Under the pieces are notes generated by a model. That model ran no database searches and had not been told where the DNA came from. It saw nothing but the letters and a program-made list of their open reading frames with translations. From Chitinophaga sancti (GTDB lineage: Bacteria > Bacteroidota > Bacteroidia > Chitinophagales > Chitinophagaceae), in the NCBI RefSeq assembly GCF_034424315.1, contig NZ_CP139972.1, forward strand, positions 868,001 through 932,000: a DNA stretch of 64,000 nucleotides, in the 5' to 3' direction. This document shows positions 44,249 through 53,700 of the stretch, piece by piece. The first letter of the stretch is position 1, and each line of letters begins with the position of its first letter. Position numbers and translations under genes: made by a program.

Positions 44249-45679
44249 TTACCAGGGCAGGGAATAAGTTTTTGTGAAACTAAAGGTTTTCATTGCTTCA
44301 GTTACACCTTCTTTAATACCCAGCCCTGAGTCTTTAATGCCTCCGAAGGGAGAATGTTCAATTCTGTAACCTGGTACTTCGTTGATATTAACGGTGCCGG
44401 CTTTGATATGTTTGATGGCATACATGGCATGCTGCAGGTTGCTGGTCACTATGCCGGAAGATAGCCCATAGGCAGTACTGTTGGCAAGGGTTACCGCATC
44501 TTCGATATCTTTTACAGCCATGACAGGTGCCAGTGGCCCGAAAGCTTCCTGTACGACCATTTCTGCATGCCGGGGTACCTGTGTGAGCACGGCTGGTTGT
44601 AACAGCGCGCCCTGGCGTGTACCACCCTGAAGGAGTTGAGCGCCCTGTGCTACCGCCTTTTCAATTAATAGCTCCAGGTGAATAGCGGCTGCTTCGTCGA
44701 TGACGGTGCCTACGATCGTGTCAGGATGGGCGGGGTCTCCGCAGGTATAGGTCTTTGTTTTTTCAATAAAGTTCGTAACGAATTCATCGTGGATACTTTC
44801 CTGTACCAGGATGCGTTTAACCGCTGTGCAGCGCTGCCCGGAATTCCTGAAGGCACCTTCGGCTGCCAGGGTTACCGCCAGTTCCATGTCTGCATCTTCC
44901 AGGATGATCAAAGGATCGTTGCCACCCAGTTCCAGGATCACCTTTTTATAACCTGCGGTTTGTGCGATGCGTTTGCCCACTGCCACACTACCTGTAAATG
45001 ACACAACAGACACCCGCGGATCGCTGACCAGCACTTCTGCTACTTCATTTGTAGGCCCCAGCAATACACTCAGCATATGTGGGGGCAGGCCTGCTTCGTA
45101 GAGCAATTCTACAAAGCGGATGGCGGTAAGCGGTGTTTTCTCCGAAGGTTTCAGGATCACCGGTGTACCTGCTGCCAGTGCCGGGGCCACTTTATGAGCT
45201 ACCTGGTTCAGGGGATGGTTAAAGGGGGTGATGGCGACTGCCAGGGCCACAGGTTCCTGCACCGTATAGATCTTCCTGGCCCTGCCATGCGGAGAGACAT
45301 CGCAGGAAAAGACCTGGCCCGGTTCCTGGAGGGCGGCAATGGCGGCAAACAGTAACACATCCATTGCCCTTCCCGTTTCGTACATTGCCTCCCTGATACA
45401 GAGACCCGATTCTGCGCTAATTAAAGCCCCAAATTCGGCTTTTCTCTCCCCAAGGAGTGTTTGGGCCTTATTCAGGACCTGGTAGCGCTCAAAATGGCTC
45501 ATAAGCGGTTTTTGTACGAATGCCGCTTCGATGGTGGCCAGGGTATCTGCCCTTTTCACCGTGGAGAGGGTGCCAATTACCCGCTGATCGTAAGGACTGC
45601 GGATCGTGAGCTGATCCTGGCCCTGTATTATGTTGCCTGCTGCATAGCAATGCAGGGAGTACTTATTTACCGGTTCCAT
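44249..45679 (-). CDS. phnY: Phosphonoacetaldehyde dehydrogenase
   Basis: A 476-residue aldehyde dehydrogenase. The start MEPVNKYSLHCYAAGN (45679) is preferred over the ATG at 45745, which would run deep into phnA; it still overlaps the phnA end by 17 bp. Motifs: NAD-binding VAITPFNHPLNQVAHKVAPALAAGTPVILKPSEKTP, SFTGSVAVGKRIA, catalytic Glu in ILELGGNDPLII and nucleophile Cys in NSGQRCTAVKR. Between phnA and the FAD oxidoreductase gene the substrate is almost certainly phosphonoacetaldehyde, oxidised with NAD+ to phosphonoacetate. Confidence 0.88.
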   Translation of the reverse strand: MEPVNKYSLHCYAAGNIIQGQDQLTIRSPYDQRVIGTLSTVKRADTLATIEAAFVQKPLMSHFERYQVLNKAQTLLGERKAEFGALISAESGLCIREAMYETGRAMDVLLFAAIAALQEPGQVFSCDVSPHGRARKIYTVQEPVALAVAITPFNHPLNQVAHKVAPALAAGTPVILKPSEKTPLTAIRFVELLYEAGLPPHMLSVLLGPTNEVAEVLVSDPRVSVVSFTGSVAVGKRIAQTAGYKKVILELGGNDPLIILEDADMELAVTLAAEGAFRNSGQRCTAVKRILVQESIHDEFVTNFIEKTKTYTCGDPAHPDTIVGTVIDEAAAIHLELLIEKAVAQGAQLLQGGTRQGALLQPAVLTQVPRHAEMVVQEAFGPLAPVMAVKDIEDAVTLANSTAYGLSSGIVTSNLQHAMYAIKHIKAGTVNINEVPGYRIEHSPFGGIKDSGLGIKEGVTEAMKTFSFTKTYSLPW

Positions 45680-46913
45680 TAATCGTAAAATCAAATACAT
45701 CAAAGTTGCGGGCATCACCAGCCGCTTTTCGCATATAGGTTGCATTCAGGGGATGAGAAATGAGCAGGGGCACCATTTCCTCATAACGGCCGCCATGGGA
45801 ACGGAGACCGCTATCCAGTGCGGACAGGTCATGATGAGCAGGGCTACGACCCAGTACTACATTGCGGGCAGAAAGTACCACCAGGTCACCAATGCGGTCA
45901 GCCGGCTGTTCCAGTAAACGAACGGCAGTATCGCGGTCGTACACTTCTGTGATACCCGGCTGCTGTAATAACCAATTGCCTATTTCTGCTGTCCTGGCAG
46001 GATCTGCAAGATGCACGACTACATAGGAACCCAGGGCACCATGATGCTTTACATAAGGATCGGTGATGGGGCAGATCACCCGGTTACCTACGCCAAATTG
46101 CTTATCCAGCAGGGTTTCTACGTAGATTACGTTCGGACTGCCATCAGGTAATTGTTTCGCATTCATACCATGATCGGCGGTGGCACCTACAATGGCACCT
46201 GCTTCCAGTAACTGACCCAGTTCATGATCGATGGCTGCATAGAAATCCAAAGATTCAGGAGCCTCCGGTGCATAGGTATGCTGCATATAATCTGTGAGTG
46301 ACAGGTACAGGAAATCCGCTCTGCCTGCGCGCAGCAGGGCATTCCCAGCCCGTAATACAAACAGGCTGGCAGCAGCACTGTAGATGGCGGGAGCAGGTTC
46401 ACCTGTCAATTGTTCTGCATCATCAATGCCGTGTGTGGCAATTGTTGCAGCAGCAGCTTTCTCTGCAGAAAACGCAATCCCTTTCATATTGTGAGACAGG
46501 ATGTCGCGGAGCTTTTCTTTCGCGGTGACCACGGCTACTTTCCGGCCTGCATTGGCGGCTGCGGCCAGCAGGGTTTCTGCCCGCAGATACGAGGCGGCAT
46601 TCATCATCACTTCCTGGTCCAGGGCGGCATCATAGAAGTAGTTGCCACTAATGCCATGTACGGCAGGTGCCACACCGGTAACGATAGATGAATTGTTCAC
46701 GTTTGTAAAAGAAGGCAGTGCACCTCTTACCATTCCTCTATATCCCTGCTTTATCATTTTCTTCAGGTGAGGCATGCGGTCAAACGCAAGGGAAATATCC
46801 AGGTATTCATCGGCAGAGCCATCCAGGCAGATCACCACGATGGGCACAGCCGCCGGCTGGTAATGAATGCCGTTCGCAGTAAAGGGTAAGGTTGATATGG
46901 ACATGTGATTCAT
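45663..46913 (-). CDS. phnA: Phosphonoacetate hydrolase
   Basis: A 416-residue enzyme of the alkaline phosphatase superfamily. Metal-site and nucleophile motifs are visible: VVICLDGSADEYLD, the Thr nucleophile in PSFTNVNNSSIVTG, GISGNYFYD, YMQHTYAPE, GATADHGMNAK and the late HGALGSYVVVHL. It cleaves the C-P bond of phosphonoacetate to acetate and phosphate with Zn2+. It starts 2 nt after the PLP-enzyme stop and overlaps phnY, so the operon is tightly coupled. ATGs at 46913 and 46904 are both possible starts. Confidence 0.9.
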   Translation of the reverse strand: MNHMSISTLPFTANGIHYQPAAVPIVVICLDGSADEYLDISLAFDRMPHLKKMIKQGYRGMVRGALPSFTNVNNSSIVTGVAPAVHGISGNYFYDAALDQEVMMNAASYLRAETLLAAAANAGRKVAVVTAKEKLRDILSHNMKGIAFSAEKAAAATIATHGIDDAEQLTGEPAPAIYSAAASLFVLRAGNALLRAGRADFLYLSLTDYMQHTYAPEAPESLDFYAAIDHELGQLLEAGAIVGATADHGMNAKQLPDGSPNVIYVETLLDKQFGVGNRVICPITDPYVKHHGALGSYVVVHLADPARTAEIGNWLLQQPGITEVYDRDTAVRLLEQPADRIGDLVVLSARNVVLGRSPAHHDLSALDSGLRSHGGRYEEMVPLLISHPLNATYMRKAAGDARNFDVFDFTINGTGK

Positions 46914-46914
46914 T

Positions 46915-48192
46915 TTATGGTTCAGTGATGGCGGTGATGATGATGTCGAGAGCCTGGTCCATTTCTTCTCTTGTCGTGATCAGTGGCGGATACAGGGATA
47001 ATACCCGGCCGCTGGAAACTTTGAAACTCAAACCCTGCTCCAGGCAGCGGTACAATGCCTGCTCTGCATTGCCCGCTTCTATTGCCCAGAGCATTCCTTT
47101 GCCTCGGTGCTTAAATCTTTCCAGTCTTGTAGCGATATGCGCTTCCATTTCTTTCACATGATCCAGTATTTTATGTTCTTCCATATAGTCCAGTGCTGCG
47201 AGGGCAGCGGCTGCACCCAATGGGTTCTTTTCATGGGTATAATGTCCGAGTGAAAGATGCGCAGCCTTATTGTATTCTTCTTTACAAAGCATGGCTGCCA
47301 TTGGAATTAAACCTGCACCTAAGCCTTTGCCAAGCACGAGGATGTCAGGTTCGATGCCGTATTGCTGAAAGGCGTAAAGCGTACCCGTACGCCCCATGCA
47401 AATTGGAATTTCGTCCAGGATGAGGAGTACACCATTTTTGGAACAAATCTCCCGCAGCCTTTTCCAGTATGCTTTTGAAGGGATGATCACATCAGTACTA
47501 CGAATCGTTTCGGCCACCAGTGCACCGATATCTCCTTCTTTTTCGATCACATATTCAATGTAGTCTGCGTACATCATTTCATCTTTCCAGATCCCCCTGT
47601 GTATATCAGGTGGCGGTACATGAATACTACCAGTTAGCAGTGGGCCCATGTCCTGGTGAAACTGGTATTCGCCACCTACTGAAATGCTGTCCAGCGATGC
47701 GCCGTGAAAGGAGTCGTACAGGGAAATCGTCTTGTATTTCCCCGTTACCACCCGTGCCAGTTTCAGTGCCATCCCGATGGCAGATGTGCCACCCGGCGCA
47801 AATAATACCCTGCTTAAGGCTCCTGTGGTCAGTCTTTCGGCCAGTTGTATCGCTGGCACATTGGTAAACCGCCTGGGAGAAAAAGCAAGGGTATCCATCT
47901 GCGCTTTCACCCTGTCCGTGATATATTTATTCTGGTAACCGAGCTGGTGTACACTGTTACCATGAAAGTCCATGTACTTTTTTCCCTGCTGATTGATGAT
48001 GTAAATACCTGCTGCGCCGGTCAGTACATCCATACAGGGAGTAGAGAGCGATTGGTGCAGAAACACCTGTGCATCTGCCTTCAATAGCTCTGTAGTGGCG
48101 GCATCAATGTGCCGGCTCATCCATTGCTGCCTATTTTCGGAAAGGTTAATATCCCCTTCTTTTGCTGAGAATTCCGCTTCCATACCAGACAA
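46915..48192 (-). CDS. Class III PLP enzyme, likely PbfA-type hydroxy-AEP ammonia-lyase
   Basis: A 425-residue fold-type I, class III 'aminotransferase'-like protein. The cofactor lysine is K289 in LVLGKGLGAGLIPM; LLILDEIPICMGRTG holds the PLP-ring Asp, and FAPGGTSAIGMALKLAR the phosphate site. Class III members next to phnA/phnY include PbfA, which eliminates ammonia from (R)-2-amino-1-hydroxyethylphosphonate to give phosphonoacetaldehyde. A transaminase on 2-aminoethylphosphonate is the alternative; the usual PhnW is a class V protein and is absent here. First gene of the operon. The start at 48192 could also be 48183. Confidence 0.8.
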   Translation of the reverse strand: MSGMEAEFSAKEGDINLSENRQQWMSRHIDAATTELLKADAQVFLHQSLSTPCMDVLTGAAGIYIINQQGKKYMDFHGNSVHQLGYQNKYITDRVKAQMDTLAFSPRRFTNVPAIQLAERLTTGALSRVLFAPGGTSAIGMALKLARVVTGKYKTISLYDSFHGASLDSISVGGEYQFHQDMGPLLTGSIHVPPPDIHRGIWKDEMMYADYIEYVIEKEGDIGALVAETIRSTDVIIPSKAYWKRLREICSKNGVLLILDEIPICMGRTGTLYAFQQYGIEPDILVLGKGLGAGLIPMAAMLCKEEYNKAAHLSLGHYTHEKNPLGAAAALAALDYMEEHKILDHVKEMEAHIATRLERFKHRGKGMLWAIEAGNAEQALYRCLEQGLSFKVSSGRVLSLYPPLITTREEMDQALDIIITAITEP

Positions 48193-48219
48193 ATATCTAA
48201 AAGAATTTGTTTAGTGTAG

Positions 48220-48280
48220 CTTAACAAATTGTTAAGTAATAGTAAAACAATGGGGAGTGCCAGGTTTTAGTAATACTAAA
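48220..48280. promoter_or_regulatory. Two perfect palindromes in the divergent phosphonate promoter region
   Basis: CTTAACAA-A-TTGTTAAG (48220-48236) and TTTAGTA-A-TACTAAA (48266-48280) are exact inverted repeats around one base, in the 206-bp space between the operon start (48192) and the transporter start (48399). A half-site TTTAGT recurs at 48210-48215. They are likely operators for a dimeric regulator, the obvious candidate being the XRE-cupin protein encoded at 49650-50222. Confidence 0.6.
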
Positions 48281-48398
48281 CAATGACCCCGCCCGGTTTA
48301 GGGAAATTCTCACTGCCATATTAATTAAGACTTAATTTTTACTTAACCCTGGCTTAACATTCCCACAATATATTTACAAATATTAAACTTTCTCCCCT

Positions 48399-49679
48399 AT
48401 GCATCGCTTACTCAAAAATGCCTCCGGCCCCTGGTTCACCATCTGGTGCCTGATCGCCTCCTTTGGCACTTATTTCTGTATGTATGCCTTTCGTAAGCCG
48501 ATGTCTACAGGTCTCTATACTTCTTACACTTTATTTGGAATGGGTTATAAAGCCATCCTGATCATCTCCCAGGTACTTGGTTATATGACTTCCAAATTCA
48601 TTGGCATCAAAGTCATTTCCGAACTCCGCCCCGGCAGCAGGGTTAAACTCATCATAGCCTTGGTGGCCTTTTCAGCCATCGCATTATTGTTCTTCGGCCT
48701 GGTACCTTATCCCTATAATTTTATTTTCCTGTTCTTCAACGGGCTTCCGCTAGGCATGATCTGGGGGGTGGTTTTTAGTTTTCTCGAAGGCCGTAAGTAT
48801 ACCGAAGTATTGTCCATCGGGCTTAGCATCAGCATCATCGCCGCCAGCGGGATCTTAAAAACATTTTACCTGGAAGTGCATAGTTACTTTCCTCATATCC
48901 CTGAATTCTGGCTACCCTTCACCATTGGTGCCATTGCCTTTCCCTTCTTCTGCTTCTTTGTCTGGATGCTTTCCGTGATCCCTGCCCCAACTGCATCAGA
49001 TAAACTATTGCGTGCAGAAAGGCCGCCCATGACCCGGGCTGATAAAACGAATGTACTCCGTCAATACGGCCCCGGCATAGCAGGTATCATGATTGTTTAC
49101 TGTATGCTGGCCACTATGCGCGATTTCAGGGATAACTTTTCGGTAGAGATCTGGAATGAACTCGATTCACACTGGAGTAAAGCGGTGCTTGCGCAGACAG
49201 AAGTGCTCTGCAGCATCTTTGTACTCATTGCAGTGGGCGCCCTGAGTGCCATTAAAAATAATGAGAAAGCTTTTCATGCCACCATGGGTATGATCATTGC
49301 GGGGGTGTTATTGGGCGGAATCAGCACCTTCTTATATCATATACACCTTATTTCGGGATTCAACTGGATGCTGTGGTTAGGGATGGGCTTGTTCCTTGCC
49401 TATGTGCCGGTCCAGGTTGCTCTCTTCGAAAGGATGATCGCTTTATTTAATATCCGTGCTAATGCTGGTTACTTTGTCTATCTCTGCGATGCCGTGGGCT
49501 ACCTTGGCAGCGTTGGCATCCTCTTCTATAAGGAGTTCTTTGCTAAAACAGTGAAGTGGTCTGACACCATGGCCCAGTTTAGCTGTGTAATGACCATAGG
49601 TGGAGGGCTACTCCTCTTTACCTGTGTATTATTTTTTAAAAAATTACTCTTAGATAAAAAAGTAAGCTACCAGAATTAA
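48399..49679 (+). CDS. DUF5690-type MFS transporter, candidate phosphonate importer
   Basis: A 426-residue membrane protein with about 12 helices. It begins with a short charged/hydrophobic N-terminus (ASGPWFTIWCLIASFGTYFCMYAFRKPMSTG), like the organophosphate:phosphate-antiporter (GlpT/UhpT) branch of MFS, which has FRK/R in the same place. The central loop (KLLRAERPPMTRADKTNVLRQYG) divides the two six-helix halves. It is divergent from the phosphonate operon and shares its promoter region, so import of an aminophosphonate is a reasonable guess. Its last 30 bp overlap the converging regulator gene. No substrate has been shown to my knowledge. Confidence 0.78.
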   Translation: MHRLLKNASGPWFTIWCLIASFGTYFCMYAFRKPMSTGLYTSYTLFGMGYKAILIISQVLGYMTSKFIGIKVISELRPGSRVKLIIALVAFSAIALLFFGLVPYPYNFIFLFFNGLPLGMIWGVVFSFLEGRKYTEVLSIGLSISIIAASGILKTFYLEVHSYFPHIPEFWLPFTIGAIAFPFFCFFVWMLSVIPAPTASDKLLRAERPPMTRADKTNVLRQYGPGIAGIMIVYCMLATMRDFRDNFSVEIWNELDSHWSKAVLAQTEVLCSIFVLIAVGALSAIKNNEKAFHATMGMIIAGVLLGGISTFLYHIHLISGFNWMLWLGMGLFLAYVPVQVALFERMIALFNIRANAGYFVYLCDAVGYLGSVGILFYKEFFAKTVKWSDTMAQFSCVMTIGGGLLLFTCVLFFKKLLLDKKVSYQN

Positions 49680-50222
49680 AGCAGTGTCCTCCCCGATATT
49701 TGCAGGCCGGTGACCTTGCCTGCCATCAAAAAAGATGGAATCACCCGCGTATAATATATGCTTTTCGTTATTGATCAGGTACTCCACTGTACCCTGAATG
49801 ATATATTTATATTCATAGGCCTCCGTCTTCACCATATTGCTCCTTTTTGCACCTGGCTTTAGTTCCAGCATGACTATATCCACCGGAAAATTCTTCAGGT
49901 TACGGGTCATAATGCGTTTATACCGGAATCCTTTTGTTTTCTCCTTTTCAAATTCATAGTATTCCTCACTCCGCTTCACAATTACATGTGATGCACTGGC
50001 CTGTTGTTCGATGCCCTTAAAAAATTCATTGAGGTCCAGATCCAGGGAAGTTATAATATTCATCAATACCAGCAGGGAAGGAATGGTACGATTATTTTCA
50101 ATCTGTGAAATTAAACCTTTACTCACATCGGCCTTGCTGGCGAGTTCCTGTACGGTGATTCCTTTAGCTTTACGAATCTCTTTGATCTTGTTTCCGATTT
50201 GGATCAGTATATCTTCCTGCAT
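49650..50222 (-). CDS. XRE-family regulator with C-terminal cupin domain
   Basis: A 190-residue regulator. Residues 8-62 form the helix-turn-helix (IKEIRKAKGITVQELASKADVSKGLISQIENNRTIPSLLVLMNI). Residues about 110-190 are a small cupin (VMLELKPGAKRSNMVKTEAYEYKYIIQGTVEYLIN … DSIFFDGRQGHRPANIG) that would bind a small ligand. It overlaps the transporter gene tail to tail by 30 bp. Its place at the edge of the phosphonate cluster makes it the likely local repressor or activator. Confidence 0.88.
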   Translation of the reverse strand: MQEDILIQIGNKIKEIRKAKGITVQELASKADVSKGLISQIENNRTIPSLLVLMNIITSLDLDLNEFFKGIEQQASASHVIVKRSEEYYEFEKEKTKGFRYKRIMTRNLKNFPVDIVMLELKPGAKRSNMVKTEAYEYKYIIQGTVEYLINNEKHILYAGDSIFFDGRQGHRPANIGEDTALILVAYFFI

Positions 50223-50259
50223 ATTATAAGATAAGGCTTCAGCATAAAGATAGAATATT

Positions 50260-50267
50260 TATCTTTG
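50260..50267 (+). promoter_or_regulatory. Candidate -7 box for the metal efflux operon
   Basis: TATCTTTG matches TAnnTTTG. It ends 7 nt before the GTG at 50275, so transcription would start at or next to that codon. Either the mRNA is leaderless or translation begins at the ATG at 50302. Confidence 0.45.
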
Positions 50268-50274
50268 CACTGTC

Positions 50275-50655
50275 GTGGGAAAATTACGCCTATACATATT
50301 AATGGGGCTCTTTACGCTGCACACCATCTCATTCGATCAGCTCCTGAAGCTGCCGGTGCTGGTGGCGCACTACATTGAGCATCGCGCACAGGATGGAAAT
50401 CTGACTGTGATGCAGTTCCTTTCTATGCACTATTTGAGTAAAGATGATAACGACAACGACCAGGATCGCGACAACCAGTTACCTTTCAAAAAGGTGAACA
50501 GTGCCACCGTTCATCAGATTTTCACACCGCTCGCCAAAATTACAAACCTCAAGGTACAGGCAGTGGTTAATGAAGATATACAATACCCCGAGCCGGATGA
50601 AGACCGACTTCCCAATCCAGCTACCAGTGATCTTTTCCGTCCTCCACGGGTATAA
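50275..50655 (+). CDS. Small exported hypothetical protein at the head of the metal efflux operon
   Basis: A 126-residue protein from GTG 50275 (117 residues from ATG 50302). The N-terminus GKLRLYILMGLFTLHTIS looks like a signal peptide. The rest is rich in His, Asp and Gln, with an acidic run KDDNDNDQDRDNQ and a Pro-rich end. Similar short proteins are often seen upstream of CzcA/CusA genes in this phylum and might bind metal; I do not know a function. It lies 133 bp before the pump gene. Confidence 0.55.
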   Translation: MGKLRLYILMGLFTLHTISFDQLLKLPVLVAHYIEHRAQDGNLTVMQFLSMHYLSKDDNDNDQDRDNQLPFKKVNSATVHQIFTPLAKITNLKVQAVVNEDIQYPEPDEDRLPNPATSDLFRPPRV

Positions 50656-50788
50656 TCATTTTGGTATTATAGTACCACCTATTTCCTGACTTAGGAAGCG
50701 GCTATTCCCCCGGGAGTGATTCATTTAAATGTTTTTTTAAATAGTCACCAGGCTCCTTCCATTTCTATCTGATCGAATCTGATTTATT

Positions 50789-53700
50789 ATGCTAAATAAA
50801 ATAATTAGCTTTTCTGTAAAGAATAAGCTGATCATTGGGCTATTTGTTATTGCCCTCGTCGGCTGGGGTACCTACGAAGTAACCCGCTTACCTATTGATG
50901 CAGTACCGGATATTACGGACAACCAGGTACAGGTGATCACCGTATCTCCTGCCCTGGGCGCACCGGATGTAGAACGCCTCATTACCTTCCCTATCGAACA
51001 GTCCTGTAGTAATATACCAGGATTGAAACAACTCCGGAGTTTTTCCCGCTTTGGTCTTTCTCTCGTTACAGTCGTGTTCAATGATGAAACAGATATTTAC
51101 TGGGCACGTCAACAGATTGCAGAACGCCTGGCACAGGTGCAGGATGCGATTCCCAATGGTATAGGAAAGCCTGAAATGGCCCCTGTGACCACCGGGCTTG
51201 GCGAGATCTACCAGTACGTAGTAAGGCCTAAAAAAGGCTATGAAGGGAAATACACCGCTATGGACCTCCGTACCCTGCAGGACTGGACCGTACGCCGCCT
51301 GTTATTAGGTACCCCGGGAGTGGCGGATGTGAGCAGTTTTGGGGGGGTACTGAAGCAATATGAAATCGCTGTACGCCCCGAACAACTCAAAGCATATGGC
51401 ATTACCATCGCAGAGGTTTTTGACGCACTGGAGAAAAATAACCAGAATACCGGTGGTGCCTATATTGAAAAAGGCCCTACCGTGTTGTATATCCGAAGTG
51501 AAGGGCTGACCGGCAGTCTCGCCGATATTGAAAAGATCGTGGTGAAGAACCTCAATAATGGCGTGCCCCTGCTGATCCGGGATGTGGCTGAAGTACACCT
51601 GGGTGCAGCCACCCGCTATGGTGCCATGTGTTTTAACCAGGATGGTGAAGTAGCTGGTGCCGTGGTGATGATGCTGAAGGGTGAAAACTCTTCTGCAGTA
51701 ATTAAAAGAGTGAAAGCAAAAGTTGCCGAAATTCAGAAAGCATTGCCCGAAGGTGTTGTGATTGAGCCTTTCCTGGATCGTACCAAAATGGTGAACAATG
51801 CCATCCAAACGGTGGAGCAAAACTTAATGGAAGGTGCGCTGATCGTGGTTTTTGTATTGGTCTTTTTCCTCGGCAATTTCAGGGCAGGGCTCATTGTTTC
51901 TTCTGTAATTCCCCTTTCCATGCTGTTCGCTATTATCCTGATGAACAAGTTTGGCGTAGGCGGTAACCTGATGAGCCTTGGTGCGATAGATTTTGGCCTG
52001 ATCGTAGATGGTACGGTGATCGTGGTAGAAGCGATCCTGCACCGGTTTTCGCATTCCAAACATTTCAGGAATACCGGTCTTATTACCCAGGAGCAGATGG
52101 ATAAAGAAGTGAACACAAGCACCGGTCTGATGATCCGCTCTGCTGTATTCAGCCAGATCATTATCCTCATCGTATATTTCCCGATCCTTTCCTTACAGGG
52201 CATTGAAGGCAAGATGTTCAAGCCGATGGCCCTGACAGTTGCCTTTGCCATCTTAGGCGCATTCCTGTTGTCTATCACCTATGTGCCGATGATGAGTGCC
52301 TTGTGCCTGAATAAAAAGATCTCTCATAAACTTTCTCTGGCCGATAAGATGATGATGCGCCTGGAGCGGCTCTATCAACCGGTGCTAAGTCGTGTCATGA
52401 ACTTTCCGCGTACCATTATCGCAGGTATCTGTGTATTGATGATACTGGCCGTGATCGTGCTGGGGCAGATGGGTGGTGAGTTCATTCCCCAGCTGGAAGA
52501 AGGTGACTTTGCCGTGGAAACCCGCCTGCTCACGGGGAGTAACCTGAAGACGACCATTAAGGCCACTCAACAGGCTTCCGGTATCTTACTGAAGCAATTT
52601 CCTGAAGTACAGAAAGTGGTGACCAAGATAGGTAGTGCGGAAATCCCTACAGATCCGATGCCTCTGGAGGCTGCGGACATGATGGTGATCCTGAAACCCA
52701 AAAAGGAATGGACCTCTGCAAAATCATTCCCTGAGTTATCGCAAAAGATGACCGAAGCGCTTTCGGTGGTACCGGGTATCAGCGTAGGTTTCCAGTTCCC
52801 TGTACAGATGCGTTTCAATGAGTTGATGACAGGTGCCCGACAGGATGTAGTGTGTAAGATCTTCGGGGAGGACCTGGATTCACTGGCATTTTATGCGAAT
52901 AAACTGGGAGACGTGATCCGTACTGTAAAAGGTGCGGTGAACCTCTATGTAGAGAGTGTAACCGGTATGCCGCAGATCGTGATCAATTACAACCGTGATG
53001 CGATGGCCCGTTATGGATTGAATGTAAGTGATATTAACAGGGTCGTGAATACAGCCTTTGCCGGTCAGAGTGCCGGTGTTGTGTATGAAGGGGAGAAACG
53101 GTTTGATATGGTGGTAAGACTGGCTGGTGAAGCCAGGCAAAACATCTCTGACGTGGAAAACCTGTTAGTGCCCGCTGCAAATGGAATCCAGATCCCTCTC
53201 TACCAGGTAGCAGAGATCAAAGAGATCGAAGGCCCTAACCAGATCCAGCGTGAAAATACCAGGAGAAGGATCATTGTTGGTTTCAACGTGAACGGCCGTG
53301 ATGTGCAGACCATCGTACAGGAACTGCAACAGAAGGTAGCTGCGCAGGTGAAACTGCCTTTGGGATATTCTATTGTATATGGCGGTGCTTTTGACAACCT
53401 TACCGGCGCTAAACAACGTTTATCTATCGTAGTACCGATCGCGTTATTACTGATCTTCCTTTTGTTGTATTTCGCATTTTCTTCTATCAAGCAGGGCCTG
53501 CTTATCTACTCGGCTATACCCTTGTCTGCTATCGGTGGCATCTTTGCCATGGGGCTGCGTGGTATGCCATTCAGTATCTCTGCAGGCGTAGGTTTTATTG
53601 CGCTCTTCGGGGTCGCTGTATTGAACGGGATCCTGCTGGTGAATGAATTTAACCGGTTGAAGAAGGACGGCTGGCATGATGTACGGCGTATTGTGATCCA

